Assembly: GCF_030547685.1 (NCBI RefSeq)
Contig: NZ_JAUOQM010000048.1
Span: 216,243 to 280,242, forward strand
Length of the DNA stretch: 64,000 nt
Direction: 5' to 3'
Source: Gilvimarinus sp. 2_MG-2023
GTDB lineage: Bacteria > Pseudomonadota > Gammaproteobacteria > Pseudomonadales > Cellvibrionaceae
The position numbers and the translations under genes were made by a program. Shown one piece after another: positions 46,513 through 52,159 of this stretch. Under the pieces are notes generated by a model. It saw only the letters and a list, made by a program, of their open reading frames with translations, made no database searches and was not told the origin of the DNA. Every line of letters starts with the position of its first letter. Positions within the stretch are counted from its first letter, which is position 1.

Positions 46513-47798
46513 GGTGCCGCTCCGGCAGGCTCGGCTGTAGGAACCCTATCTGAATCACCCGCCTTCGTTTTACTCATACTAAGGTCGGATTCACCACCAA
46601 GTGCAGCGGGGCTGTGACCGGATGAAACACTGACCAAAGTGCCGGAAACAACCTGCCCCAGTGGTGAGGTTACAACCTGGTCGCCATCCTCAACGCCCTG
46701 AGTAATAATCGCAAAGTCGCCATTTTGCCAACCGATATCAACCGGGGTGCGAAACACCGCTCCGTCACGATACAGATACACATAGGCGCCCTGATAAATA
46801 GACTGGTTGGGGATGCTAATGACACCCTCCTGAGTAACGCCTTCAATAATCGCGGTCACATACTGACCAATTTTTAACGGAAACCGCCCCACTGAGCGCT
46901 CGCCAAAAGGGTCTTCTATTCGGGCAACCACATAGAGCTGCCGGCTACTACTGTCGATTTTGCCCGCGGTACGAACAATATTGCCCTGCCACACCTCGTT
47001 TTGAGCTAACTCAGAGCGTATGCTCACCTTGGGTAATGGTTCGGTAGACTGCGCCTGAGTGCGATAGGCCTCCGGCAGAGACAGCAGCGCAAGATCCTGA
47101 TTTTTAACCGGCAGGCGAATTTCCACCGCATCCGTCGCGTATATTTCACCCAACTCGGTATTGTTCGCAATGACCTGCCCCACATCCACACTGGTGGAGA
47201 GCACGCGGCCATCATAAGGCGCGCGGATTGACGTGCGCTCCAAATTCACCTCTGCCTGCTTTAACAATGCCTGAGAAGATGCCACCCGAGCCTCCGCCGC
47301 CCGCATATAGGGCTCGCGCAGCACCAGTGGCCGCGCAGCGACGTTACCACCCAGCTGATCCCAATCCACCCGCGCTTGCTCAGACCGCGCCACCTCTTCG
47401 GCTAGCGCCTGCTCAGCCTCCGCCAGCGTTGCCTTGGCGATGGATAATTCGATTTCATAATCGGTAGGCTCAATTTGCAGCAGCAAATCACCCTTCTGGA
47501 AGAAACTGCCGTCGGTAAAGGATTCAGAAATGCGCTCAACCCGACCACCGACCTGAGAGACCAAACGCGTTTGAGTGCGCGGCTCAACCAGCCCATAAGA
47601 GAGCACCTCCGGGGCAATGTCAGACTTGTGAACTGGCAGCGTCTCCACACTGATTTTAGGGCCATCGCTCTGAGGCCGGGTACCCGGTGTTGGCTTAGAA
47701 TTAACCAACACCACAATAATGACCGCCACCAAAAGCACAATGGCCACCGGTATTATGATTTTTGTCGGGGTTAGACCGTCTTTCATACTACTTCTCAT
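46509..47798 (-). CDS. RND efflux periplasmic adaptor (membrane fusion protein)
   Basis: A 429-aa HlyD/AcrA-type adaptor. One N-terminal membrane anchor (about 12-32) is followed by the lipoyl-like half motifs (VGGRVERISESFTDGSFFQKGDLLLQIEP and IRAPYDGRVLSTSVDVGQVI, quoted in part), an alpha-hairpin between them, and beta-barrel and membrane-proximal domains. It forms the periplasmic bridge of the pump encoded by the overlapping downstream gene. An ATG at 47786 is a possible alternative start. The low-complexity tail (about 400-429) is probably disordered. Confidence 0.92.
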   Translation of the reverse strand: MRSSMKDGLTPTKIIIPVAIVLLVAVIIVVLVNSKPTPGTRPQSDGPKISVETLPVHKSDIAPEVLSYGLVEPRTQTRLVSQVGGRVERISESFTDGSFFQKGDLLLQIEPTDYEIELSIAKATLAEAEQALAEEVARSEQARVDWDQLGGNVAARPLVLREPYMRAAEARVASSQALLKQAEVNLERTSIRAPYDGRVLSTSVDVGQVIANNTELGEIYATDAVEIRLPVKNQDLALLSLPEAYRTQAQSTEPLPKVSIRSELAQNEVWQGNIVRTAGKIDSSSRQLYVVARIEDPFGERSVGRFPLKIGQYVTAIIEGVTQEGVISIPNQSIYQGAYVYLYRDGAVFRTPVDIGWQNGDFAIITQGVEDGDQVVTSPLGQVVSGTLVSVSSGHSPAALGGESDLSMSKTKAGDSDRVPTAEPAGAAP

Positions 47799-48014
47799 TA
47801 GACTTAATTAGCCCCCAAACCAGTCAGGAGACAAATAAAAACGACAATGCCATAGCCGTGAAACAATGTAAATTAGAGAAGCTGGGCTTTTTATACACGC
47901 GGGAGGGCCAAGGACCGGCAACAAAGGATCGACCAATAAGAAAGGTTAACAAGCATCACTGGCCAAATAGGCCCACCAGAGCGAGCCGGCCCCTTCTGCA
48001 CCCAGGTTGGCCAA

Positions 48015-48212
48015 TCAGCTAAGGACAGGGCGAGCAATAGCGATATGGCGCTCCTGCACCCCAAGCTTTTGTAGAATCGCTCTAACTTGTTCTGCATGAG
48101 CTACGCTGTTATCAGCCTGAATAACGAAGCTATAATCCCCACCATCAGCCAATAAGTGTGAGACTTTTTCTGACAATTGAGCAGTGTCTAGCGAAGATTC
48201 GTCGGTCGACAT
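48015..48212 (-). CDS. 65-aa ORF resembling the periplasmic end of ExbD/TolR
   Basis: The segment LSEKVSHLLADGGDYSFVIQADNSVAHAEQ...LGVQERHIAIA (first part only quoted in blocks) follows the pattern of the C-terminal domain of ExbD/TolR proteins. The N-terminal membrane helix and the Asp-bearing segment of those proteins are missing. An in-frame stop lies 12 bases before the ATG, and the last attC core is only 11 bases upstream. It may be a truncated gene, or the gene of a last cassette that has lost its attC. The ATG has no ribosome site. Confidence 0.4.
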   Translation of the reverse strand: MSTDESSLDTAQLSEKVSHLLADGGDYSFVIQADNSVAHAEQVRAILQKLGVQERHIAIARPVLS

Positions 48213-48222
48213 GAAAATGTCG

Positions 48223-48340
48223 CTTTAACAGCGGCTATGAGGAAGTTCTTGACCATCATAAACGCTATGATTCGTAATGGTCAGGAGTGGGCGTATTAAA
48301 TATTTTTAGCTACGGATTGAACCACAGTCGCTTGTTATAC
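48223..48340 (-). repeat. attC site of cassette C (TIR-SLATT)
   Basis: 118 bases. On the minus strand it begins with the R'' core GTATAAC (48334-48340), continues AAGCGACTGTGG, and ends with CCTCATAGCCGCT and R' GTTAAAG (48223-48229). The outer arms are imperfectly complementary with bulged bases, as in VCR-like attC sites, and an inner stem TGACCAT/ATGGTCA is present. R' departs from GTTRRRY at its last base. Confidence 0.75.
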
Positions 48341-48344
48341 CTAT

Positions 48345-49217
48345 TTAGTGCTCAACCTTTGCTATCCACTGAGTATGCTCCCTTGAAAAGGCATTTTCCG
48401 CATCTCTAACGAATTCAGAGAATAATTCGTCCGTATCCGGCTCAGTGATTTTGCTCTCGATTATGCCAATTTCGTGCGCTGTGAGCGCATATGCTGTACC
48501 AATTTCTTGAAACCGTTTTAATTGCATCCATGCTGTTACGGAGCCAGCAGCGACCACAAAAACTTCTGTAGGCCATATTTTCCATTCAGGGAATGCAATT
48601 CTTGACAGAACTAAGCCAACAGCAATTATCTGAAGCATAACCAGCAATACGAAAAATAAAGTGCTTCTATTTTTATTATATTTTGACTTTTCCGCATACC
48701 AGTTTCTTTGTTCTTTAATTCTACTTGCCAGATAAAGTTGCCGTCTTTCTTCAATTGGCTTCGCCCTTGTATCGCGCATAAATTGTGTTATTTGATCCCG
48801 CGCGCAGTCATCTCCCCCAAGCAAATCACCAATTTGATTATTTGAAGATAAGATCCCCTCAAGTAAACGCCGAAAAACATTATTTACTTCGCCGACAGAT
48901 GCTGCATCTAGAAATGGATCTGCTCGCATCATGTATCGCCAAGTTGATGTTTTCACCGACTCAGCTACCGCTCGTGCACTGTACCATGATTTTTCGTACC
49001 GTTTTGCAGCGATAAGCACTGATATTCCAAGGGCTGCCAGAAATACACCAGCGTTTACTAGCGAGTACAGCGCAGTTGGTACAGGATTTACTGCAAGCGC
49101 AGCACCCGTAATGAGGGTTACAATGTGCCACTGGAATGAGCGTAGATAAGCCAACTGTGCTTTAGCTGAGGCTGAATCGGCTGCTCTATATAAACCTGGA
49201 TAATCCTGATGCTCCAA
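48345..49217 (-). CDS. SLATT/DUF4231-type four-TM protein, putative pore-forming effector
   Basis: A 290-aa membrane protein. Two N-terminal helices (about 29-43 and 50-71) are followed by the SLATT/DUF4231 signature YEKSWYSARAVAESVKTSTW and RADPF, then a long cytoplasmic helical segment. A second pair of helices follows (about 186-207 and 215-234), with a soluble tail. SLATT proteins are proposed pore-forming effectors in nucleotide-signal conflict systems (Burroughs and Aravind analyses). The frame is open to 49268, but a start there would overlap the TIR gene by 40 bases. The TTG at 49217 has AGGAGG seven bases upstream and homologues begin near here (EHQDYPGLYRAAD), so it is preferred. 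Confidence 0.82.
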   Translation of the reverse strand: MEHQDYPGLYRAADSASAKAQLAYLRSFQWHIVTLITGAALAVNPVPTALYSLVNAGVFLAALGISVLIAAKRYEKSWYSARAVAESVKTSTWRYMMRADPFLDAASVGEVNNVFRRLLEGILSSNNQIGDLLGGDDCARDQITQFMRDTRAKPIEERRQLYLASRIKEQRNWYAEKSKYNKNRSTLFFVLLVMLQIIAVGLVLSRIAFPEWKIWPTEVFVVAAGSVTAWMQLKRFQEIGTAYALTAHEIGIIESKITEPDTDELFSEFVRDAENAFSREHTQWIAKVEH

Positions 49218-49228
49218 AAGAAAGCCTC

Positions 49229-49621
49229 CTACATTGTAGCTAAAGCTTGCAGATTGGCTTCGCTCCATGAGTATACCTTTATGCCATTTTGGGATAAGCA
49301 GCTAGGTATTTTCCCTTGGACACCGTTAAGTCTGATTGCATAAACAGGCTTACCTCGATCCAATGTCATTTGAACCTCATGTGGCACCCAATAACTTTTC
49401 CAAGTATCAGCACCGACAAAAACAATAGTTCTCGATGTGCCAGTTATGTTTTTGGATATAGCTTGCTTAATTACACTCTCATTTTCTGTTTGCCACCTTT
49501 TTAATAAATCTTTAACTCGGAAATTGAGAGAGGTATATCGAGGATTTACCGCACGCCCCTTAATTGTAAGAACAACTCCGCGGTCCTCTTCCTTGAAACT
49601 AAAAAAAACAACGTTTGGCAT
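49229..49621 (-). CDS. ThsB-like TIR-domain protein
   Basis: A 130-aa stand-alone TIR-like domain (MTH538/DUF1863 type). It opens VVFFSFKEED, as in Bacillus ThsB (VFFSFHYQD). A central TSRTIVFVGADTWKSYWVPHEV aligns with ThsB TSVTCVLIGSQTFNRRWVRYEI (quoted blocks), making Glu82 the likely catalytic or NAD-proximal residue. GKPVYAIRLNG forms the next strand. ThsB proteins make cyclic-ADP-ribose-type signals from NAD on phage infection (established for Thoeris). An AAGGAG site lies nine bases before the ATG. The SLATT gene follows 11 bases after the stop, so the two form an operon inside a single cassette. Confidence 0.82.
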   Translation of the reverse strand: MPNVVFFSFKEEDRGVVLTIKGRAVNPRYTSLNFRVKDLLKRWQTENESVIKQAISKNITGTSRTIVFVGADTWKSYWVPHEVQMTLDRGKPVYAIRLNGVQGKIPSCLSQNGIKVYSWSEANLQALATM

Positions 49622-49667
49622 CTGTTTTATCTCCTTACTTTGAGAGAGTCACTGGACCCTGTGATTG

Positions 49668-49739
49668 GTATAACGCCGGCATTTGTGGCTGGTTTGAAGC
49701 GCAGCGGAAAACCAGTCCGACAACATGCGCTTGTTATAG
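49668..49739 (-). repeat. attC site of cassette B
   Basis: 72 bases, the best-formed site here. Minus strand: R'' CTATAAC (49733-49739), AAGCGCATG, an L arm ending CTGGTTT, a short loop, the return arm AAACCAG...ATGCCGGC, and R' GTTATAC (49668-49674). The arms pair with a few extrahelical bases. Ends TATAACAAGC and GGCGTTATA closely resemble Vibrio cholerae repeats. Confidence 0.88.
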
Positions 49740-49742
49740 CCC

Positions 49743-49880
49743 TTAATCACTATTATTTGGTTGTGGCTTTGGGGCTGGTGGTGGCTGAGTTGGTTTTACG
49801 TTACTAGCTTGTGCAGGCTTGTTAGCACCTTTTTCAATACCGCGTACATGGCCTTCTGTTAATGGCTGTTTTTTACTCAC
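49743..49880 (-). CDS. 45-aa proline-rich peptide coupled to the DUF6338-like gene
   Basis: Starts with GTG inside the last codons of the 221-aa gene (8-base overlap), with AGGAG just upstream. It reads MSKKQPLTEGHVRGIEKGAN, then a Pro/Gln/Asn-rich tail. It has no membrane helix and is basic at the N-terminus. The stop is 3 bases before the attC core, where the last gene of a cassette normally ends. I recall similar short peptides of the form MSxK-PL-EG beside DUF6338 genes, but cannot verify this here. Confidence 0.65.
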   Translation of the reverse strand: MSKKQPLTEGHVRGIEKGANKPAQASNVKPTQPPPAPKPQPNNSD

Positions 49881-50538
49881 TTGTCTCTCCTAGTCTGTCT
49901 GTTGGTATTGCCTCAATCACTAACTGCCCCATTTCTCTTGATATGTATATCGTTGGCACGCTATACAAAAACACAGAGTCTTCATACCGATATACACTAA
50001 CTTCCGAAAGAACAATCTCCTGAACTTTATCATTTTCAGAATGTGAAACAACACGGCCTTGGTATGTGAAATTATTTTTAGGATCTCTCACATATATCCA
50101 ATCTATTTCTTCGGCATTCAGATAATACGAGTATAAATTTTCATCCCCATATTTGGTAGATACGTTAATTTTCTGAGCAAATTTATTAAATAATTTGAAA
50201 TTAATAGTCCATGAAGCGAAGAACGCAACAGGCACAGAAAGAAAAACAGCGACACAAATTTCCCATGCTTTTATCCCAGCACCTCCATTTAGCGCACTAT
50301 TCCAAATTGCGAGATTAGTCCAGCTGAATGGAATCAATGAAATGGCTTTGCACATATCCACTAGATATACAATAAGCTGTAAAGTAGCGTAAGTAAGAAC
50401 ACCTAAAGTAAACGCATACAGGCCAAACTTAAATGAATCCCATTTCGAATGAGTTGTAAGCTTGTCACTGATAATCGTCGCAATGATTCCTGGCAACAAA
50501 ATCATGACCAAAACTACAACCAGTTGATTCATATTCAT
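49873..50538 (-). CDS. DUF6338-like membrane protein (cassette B)
   Basis: A 221-aa protein with three membrane helices: about 4-23 (VVVLVMILLPGIIATIIS), 36-60 and 89-115. A soluble C-terminal domain of about 100 residues follows, containing IDWIYVRDPKNNFTYQGRVV and a strand-rich end. The LLPGIIA opening and the mixed membrane/beta layout recall DUF6338, a family of unknown function; the assignment is by memory. The ATG is 19 bases after the cassette boundary with AGAGAG as ribosome site. An ATG six bases further is also possible. Confidence 0.7.
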   Translation of the reverse strand: MNMNQLVVVLVMILLPGIIATIISDKLTTHSKWDSFKFGLYAFTLGVLTYATLQLIVYLVDMCKAISLIPFSWTNLAIWNSALNGGAGIKAWEICVAVFLSVPVAFFASWTINFKLFNKFAQKINVSTKYGDENLYSYYLNAEEIDWIYVRDPKNNFTYQGRVVSHSENDKVQEIVLSEVSVYRYEDSVFLYSVPTIYISREMGQLVIEAIPTDRLGETSE

Positions 50539-50556
50539 TCTCTCTAAATTGGGTTG

Positions 50557-50717
50557 CTATAACAGCTCATTAATGTGCGAGTTGAAAAATGCGCCTGGCA
50601 ATGTATCACTCCTAGATTGATTTTAGTAGAAACACCGGGGTCAGACCTTACATTTTACATTTTGATGTGGAATGTAAGGTCTGACCCTCATCTATTTTTT
50701 TCTCAACCTTGTTAAAT
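50557..50717 (-). repeat. attC-like site of cassette A, enlarged by a palindrome
   Basis: 161 bases between R'' ATTTAAC (50711-50717) and R' GTTATAG (50557-50563) on the minus strand. This is long for an attC because a perfect 17-bp inverted repeat sits inside it. The right arm (50564-50600) is nearly identical to the half-site at 50961-51005; the left arm is less clear. Confidence 0.6.
50638..50687. repeat. Perfect 17-bp inverted repeat GGGTCAGACCTTACATT inside the attC of cassette A
   Basis: Arms 50638-50654 and 50671-50687 with a 16-base loop. I recall GGGTCAGACC...-type palindromes as dispersed elements in marine bacteria and near IS200-like transposases. No transposase is present here. 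It may be an insertion that lengthened the attC. Confidence 0.8.
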
Positions 50718-50721
50718 GCAT

Positions 50722-50952
50722 TTAGTGGCATTGATGCACCTCTTTTGATGGATGATTATTTTCATAGTCACACGTACACAATTCATAATCATAGCTTCCA
50801 CCATAACCTAAACATGAATCTATGTCGCTCCATGACATAAATTGAGGAGCAACCATCGCCACTAAAAAAGCAATAATAATTGGAGCAATGAAAACCCAAA
50901 TCATTATCTTCGTTTCACGCTTAAAGTGTTTATTAATACTACCGTTATCCAT
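50722..50952 (-). CDS. 76-aa Cys-rich single-pass membrane protein (cassette A)
   Basis: A basic head (about 1-15), one membrane helix (about 17-38) and a short tail. Four Cys lie in CLGYGGSYDYELCTCDYENN and one near the end (VHQCH). The tail pattern C-x-x-GG-x-x-Y-x-x-x-x-C is one I associate with small lipoprotein-like or membrane cassette proteins in Vibrio integrons. The ATG is eight bases after the R' core and the stop is four bases before the next R'' core. Confidence 0.7.
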   Translation of the reverse strand: MDNGSINKHFKRETKIMIWVFIAPIIIAFLVAMVAPQFMSWSDIDSCLGYGGSYDYELCTCDYENNHPSKEVHQCH

Positions 50953-50960
50953 GCTTGGCC

Positions 50961-51005
50961 ATTTAACAGCTTATTATTGTGCGAGTTGAAAAGTGCGCCA
51001 GGCAG
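50961..51005 (-). repeat. Right half of a fourth attC-like site
   Basis: Minus strand ends ...AATAAGCTGTTAAAT, with R' GTTAAAT matching GTTRRRY exactly (50961-50967). About 39 of 43 bases are identical to 50557-50600. The left half of the site could not be recognised in 51006-51130, so the upstream cassette is missing or degenerate. Confidence 0.6.
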
Positions 51006-51510
51006 CCTATCTTTTCTAGAATAGCTTTAGAAATCATTACAACTCTCTATTAAGGCTATAATTTTTATTAAGTTAGCGCATTGTTTCGAGTTTAAAAGTA
51101 AGCCGCCTCATTTTACACTTGGCAACCTATTACTCTTAAAGTTATATATAAATACAACGCGTCAAACCGTTGAGTTTCAGTTGTTTTATGCCAAATATTC
51201 TGTCTCAACAATAAAAACAAAGCGAGCCAACTTTCTTTACAGTTCTCACCGTCAATTTAAAATCGTCTATAACTGAATTGAGATACAGGCTTGTCGGTTA
51301 TTTATAGTTGCCACATAAACGCAGAAAAACAGAAGGGATAAGTGCCCGCACACCACTCCCGATGTACTTATTTACTTCACCTTCCAACTGGCCAGCCTAC
51401 TGATTTGTGGAAATCAGATATAACCCCACAAAACCATTAAAACACTTGAGGAAAATAGTGCCATGGAATGGCCAGTTTGGCAACAGGCAAGCCTGAAGTA
51501 AAAAGGCACG

Positions 51511-51820
51511 CTACGAAGCTCCCCTCCAGTATCGTATCCAGCCGAATTCGATCTAATTTTGTGGGTTAATTGCACATGGATAATGTGAATGTCTGAGGTC
51601 GGACGTCTGATGTCTGACGCAAAAACAAAACCCGCTACAAAGCTCCCCTCCACCATCGCATCCAGCCTCATTTCGCGCTATTTCTGTGGGTAAGCACGCA
51701 TGGATAATGTGAGTGTCTGAGGTCTGATGTCAGATCCAAAAACAAAATCTGCTACGAAGTCCCCTCCCCCATGCCACTGAGCCGAGTGGAGGTTGATTTT
51801 AGTGGGTAAGCAAACAGGAC
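51511..51820. repeat. Degenerate tandem repeat, about 120-base unit, 2.5 copies
   Basis: Units begin at 51511, 51635 and 51752, each with CTAC(G/A)AAG-TCCCCTCC. The first two continue with TGTGGGT-AA, then GCATGGATAATGTGA(A/G)TGTCTGAGGTC, then AAAAACAAAA. Spacing is 124 and 117 bases. The third copy keeps only the first half and GTGGGTAAGC. Confidence 0.8.
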
Positions 51821-51843
51821 GTTTGTGCAAGCATCTTCTCGCC

Positions 51844-51958
51844 AAGGATGGCGAGTAGATGCGGCCCGCTAAAATCTACCGGAGCGAGGGAACCCGAAGG
51901 GCCAGTGGCCGGGGTGAGTTTCTTGGCTACTTCTTTGCTCACCAAAGAAGTAGCTCGC
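51844..51958 (-). repeat. Dispersed repeat, copy 2
   Basis: The minus-strand counterpart of 40608-40730, with the same landmarks (GGCCCTTCGGGTTCCCTCGCTCC and GCGGGCCGCATC, quoted in blocks). It lies at the edge of the cassette cluster flank, opposite in orientation to copy 1. Confidence 0.7.
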
Positions 51959-52101
51959 CCGCCCGGCGACAGAGGGCGATATACACGTCGGAGGTCTGAT
52001 GACGGAGGCCTGATGTCTGGGAAATGAAAGCCTGATGAGAAATGAAAGTCCAACGTCTGAAGACCGACGCAATACCCACCCCAAAACCCCACCCAACAAA
52101 C

Positions 52102-52133
52102 AAAAAAAATGCGCACCTTAAAAGGTGCGCATT
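52102..52133 (-). terminator. Intrinsic terminator of acnB
   Basis: Stem AATGCGCACCTT/AAGGTGCGCATT with a 2-base centre, followed on the minus strand by eight T. It lies 27 bases after the acnB stop. Confidence 0.95.
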
Positions 52134-52159
52134 CCACAAAACCATACTACGGTTAAAGC

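Larger units (their letters stand above)
48223..51005 (-). mobile_element. Integron cassette cluster without integrase in the window (CALIN), three cassettes
   Basis: Three attC-like sites and one right half-site share one orientation on the minus strand. In each cassette the final stop codon lies 3-4 bases from the R'' core. The bases at the cassette's 5' end are complementary to its own R'' core: GTTAAAT with ATTTAAC (A), GTTATAG with CTATAAC (B), GTTATAC with GTATAAC (C). This is expected if each cassette entered as a circle. No tyrosine integrase of the IntI type and no attI is visible in the window. Cassette sizes are about 0.40, 0.89 and 1.45 kb. Confidence 0.85.
51006..52101. other. 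1.1-kb gene-free, repeat-rich flank of the cassette cluster
   Basis: No gene is called. AT-rich sequence to about 51400 is followed by degenerate tandem repeats (51511-51820), a dispersed repeat (51844-51958), and many short GTCTGA/TCTGATG units (for example 51593-51618, 51712-51733 and 51990-52060). Frames of 76-112 codons on the minus strand cross these repeats and show no family features. Confidence 0.65.

Noticed and set aside
48345..49621. Canonical Thoeris system
   Set aside because: The partner of the TIR protein has no SIR2, SLOG or macro domain, so it is not a known ThsA; described instead as Thoeris-like.
51511..51820. Possible CRISPR array
   Set aside because: The unit is about 120 bases, degenerate, with only 2.5 copies, and there are no cas genes.
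51414..52145. Several minus-strand ORFs of 68-112 codons
   Set aside because: They cross tandem and dispersed repeats, overlap each other in different frames and lack recognisable domains.
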